Source: Steromphala cineraria (lineage: Eukaryota; Mollusca; Gastropoda; Trochida; Trochidae). From it: 64,000 nucleotides of DNA. The stretch is taken from assembly GCA_916613615.1 (NCBI GenBank), contig OU744734.1, positions 31,752,301 through 31,816,300 of the forward strand, written 5' to 3'. A program made the translations under genes and the position numbers. Below the pieces are notes generated by a model, which made no database searches, was not told the DNA's origin, and was given only the letters and a program-made list of their open reading frames with translations. How positions within the stretch are numbered: the stretch's first letter is position 1; each line of letters starts with the position of its first letter. Of this stretch, positions 43,101 to 51,062 are shown piece by piece.

Positions 43101-44790
43101 AGAGACACAAAAATCTCTCCCCTCTCTCCCCTTGTCATAAGAGCCTTATATAGAGACACAGAACAATCTCTCCTCTATCTCCCCCTTTCATAAGAGCCTT
43201 ATATAGAGACACACAACAATCTCTCCCCTCTCTCCCCTTTACATAATAGCCTTATATAGAGACACACAACAATCTCTCCCCTCTCTCCCCTTTTCATCAG
43301 AGCCTTATATAGAGACACAGAACAATCTCTCCTCTATCTCCCCCTTTCATAAGAGCCTTATATAGAGACACACAACAATCTCTCCCCTCTCTTCCCTTTT
43401 CTTGGAGCTGTATATAGAGACACAGAACAATCTCTCCTCTATCTCCCCCTTTCATAAGAGCCTTATATAGGGACACACAACAATCTCTCCCCTCTCTCCC
43501 CTCTCTCCCCTTTTCATAAGAGCCTTATATAGAGACACACAACAATCTCTCCCCTCTTTCCCCTTGTCATAAGAGCCTTATATAGAGACACACAACAATC
43601 TCTCCCCTCTCTCCCCTCTCTCCCCTTTTCATAAAAGCCTTATATAGAGACACACAACAATCTCTCCCCTCTTTCCCCTTGTCATAAGAGCCTTATATAG
43701 AGACACACAACAATCTCTCCCCACTCTCCCCTCTCTCCCCTTTTCATAAGAGCCTTATATAGAGACACAAAAATCTCTCCCCTCTCTCCCCTTGTCATAA
43801 GAGCCTTATATAGAGACACAGAACAATCTCTCCTCTATCTCCCCCTTTCATAAGAGCCTTATATAGAGACACACAACAATCTCTCCCCTCTCTCCCCTTT
43901 ACATAATAGCCTTATATAGAGACACACAACAATCTCTCCCCTCTCTCCCCTTTTCATCAGAGCCTTATATAGAGACACAGAACAATCTCTCCTCTATCTC
44001 CCCCTTTCATAAGAGCCTTATATAGAGACACACAACAATCTCTCCCCTCTCTTCCCTTTTCTTGGAGCTGTATATAGAGACACAGAACAATCTCTCCTCT
44101 ATCTCCCCCTTTCATAAGAGCCTTATATAGGGACACACAACAATCTCTCCCCTCTCTTCCCTCTCTCCCCTTTTCATAAGAGCCTTATATAGAGACACAC
44201 AACAATCTCTCCCCTCTTTCCCCTTGTCATAAGAGCCTTATATAGAGACACACAACAATCTCTCCCCTCTTTCCCCTTGTCATAAGAGCCTTATATAGAG
44301 ACACACAACAATCTCTCCCCTCTTTCCCCTTTACATAATAGCCTTATATAGAGACACACAACAATCTCTCCCCTCTCCCCTTTACATAATAGCCTTATAT
44401 AGAGACACACAACAATCTCTCCCCTCTCCCCTTTACATAATAGCCTTATATAGAGACACACAACAATCTCTCCCCTCTCTCTCCTCTCTCCCCTTTACAT
44501 AAGAGCCTTATATAGAGACACATAACAATCTTTCCCCTCTCTCCCTTCTCCCCTTTACATAAGAGCCTTATATAGAGACACACAACAATCTTTCCCCCTC
44601 TCTCCCCTTTTCATAAGAGCCTTATATAGAGACACATAACAATCTTTCCTCTCTCTCCCCTCTCTCCCCTTTTCATAAGAGCCGTATATAGAGACAAACA
44701 ATAATCTCTCTCCTCTCTCCACTTTTCATAAGAGCTTTTTATAGAGACAAACACCAATCTCTCCGCTCACTCCCCTTTTCATAAGAGCCT
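40110..44790. repeat. Array domain IV: about 2.3-2.4-kb duplicated edge block
   Basis: Two long blocks share the same variant order: CTCTCTACCCTTTTC (40,141 and 42,407), the CACAAAAATCTC, ACAGAACAATC and TTTACATAATAGCC units, CTTGGAGCTG units (40,975 and 41,653; 43,401 and 44,061), and a closing set with ACAAACACCAATCTCTCCGC (about 42,330 and 44,748). The offset grows from 2,266 bp at the start to 2,418 bp at the end, because the second copy has extra units. The second copy ends in the transposon insertion that closes the array. Confidence 0.82.
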
Positions 44791-44955
44791 AATACCCCCA
44801 TTTCACTGAGCTACGAGCCATTGCCGACTGAAAATAGGCCAAATGTCGTCATTGACTCGTAATTAAGCGTCTCTGAGTCATCTTTAGTCGCCTCTGAGCG
44901 TAGTTGAGTCTGTATGGGTCTGTATGAGTCTGGAAGAGTCGGGATGTCAAATTTT

Positions 44956-44999
44956 GTCGGGAGTGGGTTTTTGAACATGTTCAAAAACCCACTCCCGAC
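44956..44999. repeat. Perfect 44-bp palindrome inside the edge element
   Basis: Two 22-bp arms with no spacer are exact reverse complements. The left arm starts GTCGGGAGTGGG and the right arm ends CCCACTCCCGAC. The centre is GAACATGTTC, which fits the RRRCWWGYYY decamer pattern of p53-family half-sites. That match is only a pattern match. The palindrome can extrude as a hairpin. Confidence 0.9.
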
Positions 45000-45740
45000 T
45001 TTTTAAGTCCGGCGTGGTTCGTACTTTTCAACCGGAAATTCCAGAAATTCCATTGACGTCGTATTGAGTCGTCAAAGAGTCGTGTTGCTCGTATCTGAGT
45101 CCTATTAAGTCGTATGGAATCATATTGAATCGTGAATAAGTCGTACATAGTTGGATTGAAACGTGGTTGTCGGTTGTGAGTCGGGAATAGTTCTTTCCCT
45201 TATTTACATGCCGACTCACTCCCAACTAGTGCAAACACATGTACGACTAACCAATACTCAAAGACGCCCAGTGACGACCCAAACCTGACTACTCATAGCA
45301 ACATAGTCGGCGGTTGTTTGCCTTTTATATGCCCGATTCCGGTCTAAAATTGCCGATTTTATCGTACGTGGATCGTCTGTGACTCGCACGTGAGACGTTT
45401 CTGTGTCGTGAGGAGTCTTCATTGTCGTGAACGAGTCGTAAATAAGTCGTTCAGGTCGTGAGTGGGTCGACAGTGAGTCGTAAGGTAGTCGGAAATGAGT
45501 CTTTGTAAGAGTCGTGGTGGTGACTTGGTGTCGTGAAAGACTCGGCAGTGAGTCGTTAACGAGACGGTCTCAGTCGTATTGAGTCGTATCTGAGTTTGGA
45601 TGAGTCGTAAGTTCCTCAGTTTATTGTCGGGGGTGCCTCCTAAGTCTGTCAGGAGTTCCTCCTCACTGTGTCGTATGTCAGTCGTGTATGTCGTAGGTAA
45701 CACTTGAGAGTGTCGTTAGTAACTCGTAGAAATTTCAAAT
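45000..45740. repeat. Degenerate 10-12-bp phased GTCGT repeats
   Basis: In 45,055-45,190 the sequence can be laid out in roughly 10-bp lines such as GTCGTATTGA, GTCGTCAAAGA, GTCGTGTTGC, TCGTATCTGA and GTCGTATGGA. A second run at 45,395-45,640 has 10-12-bp lines such as GTCGTGAACGA, GTCGTAAATAA, GTCGACAGTGA and GTCGTATTGA. A weaker run precedes the palindrome (44,840-44,950: GTCTGTATGG, GTCTGTATGA, GTCTGGAAGA). The centre, about 45,200-45,300, shows the motif on the other strand (CCGACTC, CGACTAACC). The spacing is close to one helical turn. Confidence 0.7.
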
Positions 45741-45864
45741 TTCATAATTTGACCTATATTTGCTCCCGACTCATGCCAACAAAGTCGTAGTGGAAAAGTC
45801 GGGAATAGTCGGGAAGAGTCTTGAACACTTTTCAAAGTCGTAGCTCAGTGAAATGGGGGTATTA

Positions 45865-45888
45865 TATAGAGACACACAACAATCTCTC
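45865..45888. repeat. Terminal remnant of the 53-bp array
   Basis: TATAGAGACACACAACAATC followed by TCTC continues the array unit interrupted by the upstream TIR element. At 45,889 (GATGCGTATAG) the sequence becomes unrelated unique DNA. This marks the true right edge of the satellite. Confidence 0.9.
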
Positions 45889-46873
45889 GATGCGTATAGT
45901 AAAGTGTCAATGATTTAAGTAAGTGAAACATACTAAGTGGAATAATTGGATTTTGTGTCTTATTCATCTAATCAATTTTGCACAATGTTGTCTTTTCGAG
46001 CCAATCAAAATTTTGAATATGTTCATATGTGTATTGATAGTCATTGCAAAAGGAAGTTCCAAGTATTGTTCGTTACGTAAATGTGACATCATGAAATTTA
46101 TTTCTGATTTATTTATTTACGATCAAACAAGTCATGATATTAATTTTCCCGATTATTTCCAAATGAGCAACTTGACTATAAATATACCTACACGAAATAG
46201 TTCAAGATTTTAGAGCTACACACGTAACGAAGTTTTCTAGAATAGTGTTGATGTTTCTAGATACATAATCGTAATATATAGGAGCAGCATAACGATTATT
46301 TTTTATACTGGATTAAAAGACTTGATCGACATACTATTCCTCAGTTTGAAAGGATTTTCGTCCCGTTATGGATGGAACATAGGAATTTTTATTTTTTTTT
46401 AAATTTTTATTAGTCAGATGATAGTTTTTTATTTAAGGTAAAATATATTTAAGGTATTGTAGTGTCATATTATTTCATATGCTATAAATTAACGATTGCG
46501 GTTTCTCCTGCGTTCAGCCAATATTTCCAATCCAGTTTCACATCATTTTGGTAATCAAGGAACAATTATTGTTCAATAACAATTATTCATATTTTCACTT
46601 GTCTGATATTGAGCACGACCATCCCATACCTCTCACGGATATTCAAAATGGAGTCTAATGAAAAGGACAAATATTCAATTGAAGACAGAGCGTAGTAATA
46701 CAAACACAGAGTGACGAAGACAAGACTTTGTGCTAGAAAGATACATTTCATAAATTTCACAGACATGTCTTGAATACAATTTGCCTTTATCGCACGCTAC
46801 CGGACATATATGTTATACAACTTTACTTTGTCATATACAATATATAGAGAATACTAAACGAATTCAAAACATA
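45889..46873. other. AT-rich unique spacer, nothing recognised
   Basis: The spacer is AT-rich. A 96-residue plus-strand frame (45,923-46,213, starting MKHTKWNNWILCLIHLINFA) has a hydrophobic start, but no motif, start context or codon pattern sets it apart from chance. No repeat, RNA gene or transposon end was found here. Confidence 0.6.
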
Positions 46874-46952
46874 TTTATGAAACGAGTGAATGGGTTGGTA
46901 TTTAACGAGCGAAAGCGAGTTAAATACCTATACCATTCACGAGTTTCATAAA
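46874..46952. repeat. Long imperfect hairpin
   Basis: TTTATGAAACGAGTGAATGG pairs with CCATTCACGAGTTTCATAAA (two central mismatches). Inside it GGTATTTAAC pairs perfectly with GTTAAATACC, around a GAGCGAAAGCGA loop. The hairpin is followed by a further ATGTTATGAAACGGG that resembles the start of the arm. This looks like a transposon terminus or a small foldback element. No target duplication could be fixed. Confidence 0.75.
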
Positions 46953-47050
46953 AATGTTATGAAACGGGACCGAGTTAGTATTTTATTTATTACTTGCTTA
47001 ATAACATCGTAAAAATACAAAGAAAGTCGCCAACATGACTGTCGCGGCCG

Positions 47051-47125
47051 GCCCGCTGACATTATGACGTCATACTTAACAATTGTGACGTCATCATAAC
47101 GTCACGACATTCGGTCAGCGCGCGA
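47051..47125. promoter_or_regulatory. CRE pair within a GCTGAC/GTCAGC dyad
   Basis: Two perfect TGACGTCA palindromes (47,065-47,072 and 47,086-47,093) start 21 bp apart, about two helical turns. A related ACGTCACGAC follows. GCTGAC near 47,055 and GTCAGC near 47,117 bracket the block as an inverted pair. TGACGTCA is the consensus CREB/ATF site. The same octamer recurs in the large inverted repeat downstream, so a transposon origin is as likely as host regulation. Confidence 0.45.
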
Positions 47126-48010
47126 TGTTATGACACATAGTGTAATAACATGGTTGATTTATTAAACAGCAATATCTTCAACGGGAGAGTAATAAATTCG
47201 TGTTTACAATATCAGATACTGTATTCACTTTACTTTATCATACAATAAAAGACACATGTACTGTCCTCTGTCATTCACTATCAAGCATATCTAGTATCTT
47301 TACGTTCCTTGTCATACAATTCTTGCCAAATTAGGTATATTGACGTATATTCACTATATTACATTCACTTTCCCTTTTAAAACTAAGGCATTGTTCTGAT
47401 TAAACTTACCGGTTTCGTAATCAGACACATATGGTATAACTTTGTTCGTTAGTCATTTACCATCCTTTTTCATTCACTGTAAGCAACAAATGTTATTTAT
47501 ACTTTCCCTTTTCATACACTGTAACACACACCTTGTATACTTTCTTTTGATATGGAAAAACGACTTTTGTTAGTTATGCTAAAACAATTTTATTGACACG
47601 ACCGTCATTGATGCCAAGTATATCATTGAACTAAATTGTATTTGGACAAAAAGGGGCTTCCTTAAGTAAGTCACCTTAGAGATGACTTATAAAACATTAT
47701 TTTGTATTCAAACAGTCGTGTTTTATCTATTTAGTTGATAGTTGCAGACATTTTTTGAGCTTGGAAATTGAGACGTGAAATGATAAGTAAATGTTGACTG
47801 TTGTCCGATTATGTTGACAGTTAAAGAAATAATGTTTTAATATAAATGAAATATTTTTCTAATACAAATTTGTGATATAATGTTCAAATGTTCAAACATA
47901 TATAACATCATTCATGTTCATAAAACGTTTAAAAATTCAAATTATTTACTAACCGAACTGAACTTCATTTAATTATTTTGTTCCTATGTTCCTGTAAAAT
48001 TTCATAATTC
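47126..48010. other. AT-rich spacer with degenerate repeats
   Basis: No gene was found. Between about 47,205 and 47,560, loosely similar segments combine TATACTTT, CTTTTCATACACTGTA or CATTCACT, and ACACATGTACTGT. A looser relative lies at 46,800-46,850. This suggests a very old tandem repeat with a period of some tens of bases. The rest is plain AT-rich sequence. Confidence 0.35.
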
Positions 48011-48235
48011 AAAATTCATACGCCATTCATAAATTTGCTCACTACTTCAGGATGGGCGTCTCTAAGTAGTTCGCAACTCAAGATGTTATTTGAAATAGTT
48101 TATTATAATGATGTCACATTATATCCAAAAAAATTGTTTAATATCATTAAAAAAAGCGCTTTTATTTACCGCGCACAACCGAAAAGAAAAAGTAAGACGT
48201 CGTTAGCTTTCGTTACGTTTGACAAGCCTAGTGAG

Positions 48236-49146
48236 CACCCCGTGTGAACGTGTACGCCTTAGCCTGCTTGTACGAGCGGAAGTGTACTCTTGTCCATGGC
48301 ATCGGTGAGTTTTGTTTACGTTTTCAGTGTAGCTTTTTTCCAAATATCTCAAGAAATATGAAGATTTGGAAAAAACTGTTCTATACTGTACACATAAAAG
48401 AATATATGTTAAGTCAACTGTAAGCAAAAACTGGGCTTTGACGTGTCATGAATAAGTTAGCCGTGTTCAAAACATACGATAGAAATAGATTTCTTCCGAC
48501 AATACAGTATTCATGTACTGTTTTCTAAAAAAAGCCGAAAATTTATTACAATCAATATACAAGAATCGAAACTATAATCATTTTTGTATATATTGTCAAA
48601 GTTATAGTTACTTTCATCGTATTGGCTACGAGAAATTAACCAATTGTCATCAGAACTAGCTCTGGTGCACGTGTTGTTGGTGTATGCTTGTAAAATAAGC
48701 GAAATTCATTGGCTATTACAAGCGGAATTTAACTTTTCATGTTGATGGACTTGCATACATTGTAACTGTAAATCTATTTGACAAAATTGAATGAATTTGG
48801 CAAATATCTTCTCAAAGGATTAGGAGGTCATGTCCTAAATTGTGAACGTGTAATTATTTCTAGTATTAATAAACAAACATTTTTCAACAGATTTGTGATA
48901 TCTATCACCGCTAGTAACGATGAACTGTTCAGCTATAAAAGCATATTTATTTCCATAACTTCGCCTATGCATCGAGTAAGGCCTATTCTTTTACTAAATA
49001 AAGTATAATTACCCAATTCTCAGATTGATGATAGCAAATTAGAATAAAGTGTTGAACATATGGCCTCTGACAAAGCACTCTGCCATTGACAAGCGTACAT
49101 TTTCGCTCTTACAAGCAGGCTGAGGCGTACACGTTCACATGGGGTG
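48236..49146. mobile_element. 911-bp TIR element with 5-bp target duplication GTGAG
   Basis: The element starts CACCCCGTGTGAACGTGTAC and ends with the inverted GTACACGTTCACATGGGGTG. The terminal inverted repeats run for about 66 bp with 7 mismatches. It is bracketed by GTGAG at 48,231-48,235 and 49,147-49,151. The opposite arm of the surrounding inverted repeat (about 55,580-55,600, reverse strand) reads CCTAGTGAGGAATG with one GTGAG and no insert, which fixes both ends and the duplication. It has no transposase: the minus-strand frame 48,203-48,427 overlaps the TIR, and the plus-strand frame 48,778-49,008 has no recognisable domain. A 5-bp duplication with a CAC start is known for Transib-type elements, but the rest of the TIR does not let me assign that family. 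Confidence 0.9.
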
Positions 49147-49158
49147 GTGAGGAATGTA

Positions 49159-49194
49159 TGACGTCACTGTTTGACGTCAAGATTAATGACGTCA
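49159..49194. promoter_or_regulatory. Triple CRE cluster
   Basis: Three perfect TGACGTCA octamers lie in 36 bp (49,159-49,166; 49,172-49,179; 49,187-49,194). All three are preserved in the opposite arm (55,567-55,574; 55,554-55,561; 53,142-53,149), although a 2.39-kb insertion now separates the second and third there. They are CREB/ATF-type sites by consensus. Activity is not shown. Confidence 0.5.
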
Positions 49195-49621
49195 TAGAGC
49201 TAAGACGTAACGACAGTTCGGCCAGCGACTCTCCCACCTAGCGCCGCCTTGAAGATTTAAACTTGTATTAACGGCAAAGAAAACATCAGAAGGTCTTGAT
49301 TTCCCATTAAAAATGTTTTAGTAATGTGTGACTTTCGCAATTTAAGTATAAGATTTTTCATCTATATCTCTCAACTGAAATAGAAGATCCATGCGATTCA
49401 TGAATGGATGAAAAAAAGTTCCGTCAACCAATCAAAATGCGAGTTATTTTTAGAAAAACTGTTATTCCCATGACCATTATGCAAACTTTAATACCCGGCA
49501 TATCCTTACCCGCTTGGGTAAGAAAACATGAATATATTTGCCTCTGACGTGACGGTAAGATAATAAATACGTACGTTGTGTGCTTCTCCCTCAAGTCGGG
49601 CAACATTTCTACAAAGATGGT

Positions 49622-50961
49622 AGGGGAGACCGGGGATGGTTGTAACAATATTTACTGTTTGTATATTTATGAAGTAGGTTTGTTGGATAATTCCAACTAC
49701 AATACTCAAAGAAGGACTGTCGACATTGGCCTTTCCAAAGATACATCCAACTCACGCACGTGCCTACTCATATATGAGTAAGAAGGCAATACTCTATAAA
49801 ATATTGATGTAACAACTTACCCCACTGTTGGGGCAGGTTGAAACAATGCTTGGGGCTGGTTGTAACGTGAATACAAATGATAATGATTTAGATAAAGGGA
49901 AAGTTATTAAACATAACAGTACAAGAAAACAAACATAAAACTTCAGGGATGAAACAATAAATTATTGGCGCATACATTTTGACTTCCTGTCCTATCTTTG
50001 ATTTGAAATAGTCGACGTACAAAACACGCCCAGTAACATTTCCAAGGGGACACAGGGAAAACGAGAATCAAGAATGTAGAATCATGGCCATGCGGTTGTA
50101 GTAAAACAGACAATGTTTATATTCCAAAGAATCACGACAGAAAAGTCGACCAGTAGATGTGGTCAGAGTCATCAGAGTCGTAATTCTGACAAATAAAGGG
50201 CTTTTTTTGTTGTGCATTCGGCATGCGTCTATCTTTCACAGTCCACACACTGTAGGCCAATACCCACTACCTACACACCAATATTGTTAGAATATAGCTC
50301 GACACAAACCAAACAATAATACTCTTCATCTGATGAATTGATTTATTACTGCAATATTTAGTTTAGAGACATTGTCTCTCAATTGTTACTATCTAATTTC
50401 ATTTTCCTGACATTACCATGTATTTCCAAAAACAACGTGGTACTTCCCCTTTGATATACTTATTGTGTTGTGATTTTTTTTTCGAAATAGGAAATAGAGC
50501 TACTTTGAGAATATATAATCAGTCTAACATCACCATAAGAGTATTATTGGCGGTGAAATATATATAATATTCCATATACCACATGCTGGGATATAAAGGT
50601 TGTAACACTGTTACAACCATCTTCCTACGCAGAGCCTAAAAGGCCAGTTTCCAAACTGTCATTTTATGCCTTGCTGCAGAGACTCTACTTTTCTGTGCTG
50701 CTATAGTGCCCCTACAGACTAGAGAGCAAGCACAGAAAACTCAAGGCTATGCAGCAAGGCATAAAACTGGCAGTTTGGAAACTGGCCTTTTAGGCTCTGC
50801 GTAGGAAGATGTGTTACAACCTATCCAAGTTAGATTGTTACAACCAGCCCCAAACCACGTGACCATACATTAACGCCCGCCATGAATTCAGTGAAGGTCA
50901 GAGAACAAGTACGGCGAATTTGAACGTGAGGGGGATAGTATAAGTTGTTTGCTTCTCACGA
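49622..50961. mobile_element. GTTGTAAC-rich nested element
   Basis: GGGGATGGTTGTAACAAT (49,632-49,649) and its inverted partner ATTGTTACAACCAGCCCC (50,834-50,851) form 18-bp ends with one mismatch. They occur just where the arm homology of the surrounding inverted repeat breaks (after AAGATGGTA at 49,621). Further GGTTGTAAC or GTTACAACC copies lie near 49,808, 49,856, 50,598, 50,610 and 50,813. The interior is AT-rich without a long frame. The true ends are uncertain: 50,852-50,961 has no assigned owner. Confidence 0.6.
50619..50812. mobile_element. Foldback element with 41-bp perfect arms
   Basis: The hairpin arms at 50,618-50,658 and 50,771-50,811 are exact reverse complements over 41 bp (outer end ATCTTCCTACGC, inner end CCAAACTG). 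Second and third stems follow inward: TTATGCCTTGCTGC with GCAGCAAGGCATAA, and TTTTCTGTGCT with AGCACAGAAAA. GTTACAACC stands on both sides (50,610-50,618 and 50,813-50,821), as expected of an 8-9-bp target duplication, although the same word recurs in the host element. It is non-coding. If transcribed it would give a long double-stranded RNA hairpin. Confidence 0.8.
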
Positions 50962-51062
50962 GGGTAATACGGTCTGATGTACCATCTTTGTAGAAATGTT
51001 GCCTGAGCCGCAAGGCGAGGGCTGACATTTCTACAAAGATGGTACATCAGACCGTATTACCC
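50962..51062. repeat. Perfect 38-bp-arm hairpin at the axis of the large inverted repeat
   Basis: GGGTAATACGGTCTGATGTA and onward (50,962-50,999) pairs exactly with 51,025-51,062 around a 25-nt loop (TGCCTGAGCCGCAAGGCGAG and five more bases). Weaker pairing continues outward (GTTGTTTGCTTCTC against its partner near 51,068-51,080). The ACATTTCTACAAAGATGGTA part also occurs at 49,602-49,621, so this hairpin is probably the centre of the surrounding foldback structure. Confidence 0.85.

Larger units (their letters stand above)
1..44790. repeat. Giant 53/62-bp minisatellite array (left end outside the window)
   Basis: An uninterrupted tandem array fills the first 44.8 kb. The commonest unit is 53 bp, with modules in this order: CATAAGAGCCTTATATAGAG, then ACACACAACAAT, then a pyrimidine tract of CTCTCCCC blocks ending in CCCCTTTT. 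Many units gain one or more 9-bp TCTCTCCCC steps (62, 71 bp and longer). Others lose AAT and read ACACACAACCTCTCCCC. From the mean unit size I estimate roughly 750-850 units. Common point variants are GCCGTATATAG for GCCTTATATAG, GCCACAC for GACACAC, CAAAATAGCC, TTTACATAATAGCC, CTTGGAGCTGTATATAG and CACTCAAGAA. The short minus-strand frames (MKRGERGE...CLYIRLL) are by-products of the repeat. The unit length is not a multiple of three, and TAA and TGA recur in every unit. No function is known to me. It is satellite DNA by structure. Confidence 0.98.
44790..45864. mobile_element. 1.07-kb TIR element inserted in the last array unit
   Basis: The ends are perfect 27-bp inverted repeats: left 44,790-44,816, starting TAATACCCCCATTTCACTGA; right 45,838-45,864, ending CAGTGAAATGGGGGTATTA. 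The left flank is array sequence ending AAGAGCC, and the right flank resumes the same unit with TATAGAGACACACAAC. The terminal TA could be a 2-bp target duplication, but the exact duplication is ambiguous because the target itself is TA-rich. There is no transposase frame: the short minus-strand frames at 45,028-45,225 and 45,419-45,703 follow the internal repeats. The interior is dominated by degenerate GTCGT motifs every 10-12 bp. I do not recognise the family. It is a non-autonomous TIR element (MITE-like) by structure. Confidence 0.88.
48011..49621. repeat. Left arm of a 7.8-kb imperfect inverted repeat
   Basis: Beginning at TCATACGCCATTCATAA, this arm matches the reverse complement of three pieces of the right arm: 55,547-55,808, 52,650-53,153 (minus an internal MITE) and about 50,975-51,120. 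Stretches such as GCGAGTTATTTTTAGAAAAA and ACTGAAATAGAAGATCCA are identical or nearly so. By eye the identity is about 85-90%. The arm is interrupted by a 911-bp element. Its length and non-coding content suggest a long-TIR or foldback transposon. No clear target duplication was found outside the ends. Confidence 0.82.

Noticed and set aside
137..44340. Dozens of minus-strand frames of 60-107 residues (MKRGERGE, CVSLYKALMK, CLYIRLL)
   Set aside because: They are read-outs of the satellite. Unit lengths of 53 and 62 shift frame each copy, and TAA or TGA recurs in every unit.
1..44790. CRISPR-like regularly spaced repeats
   Set aside because: Units are contiguous tandem copies, the parts between conserved words are also repeated rather than unique spacers, and no cas gene is present. 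The context is eukaryotic.
45028..45703. Minus-strand frames inside the edge element as a transposase
   Set aside because: They are short (65 and 94 residues), built from the degenerate GTCGT repeats, and have no catalytic motif.
44790..45864. PIF/Harbinger assignment from a TAA/TTA target duplication
   Set aside because: The left flank reads TAA and the right flank TTA on the same strand, so they are not direct repeats. The target-site length cannot be fixed in this TA-rich unit.
45923..46213. 96-residue plus-strand frame with a hydrophobic start as a secreted peptide gene
   Set aside because: The length is expected by chance in AT-rich DNA, with no supporting motif or neighbour.
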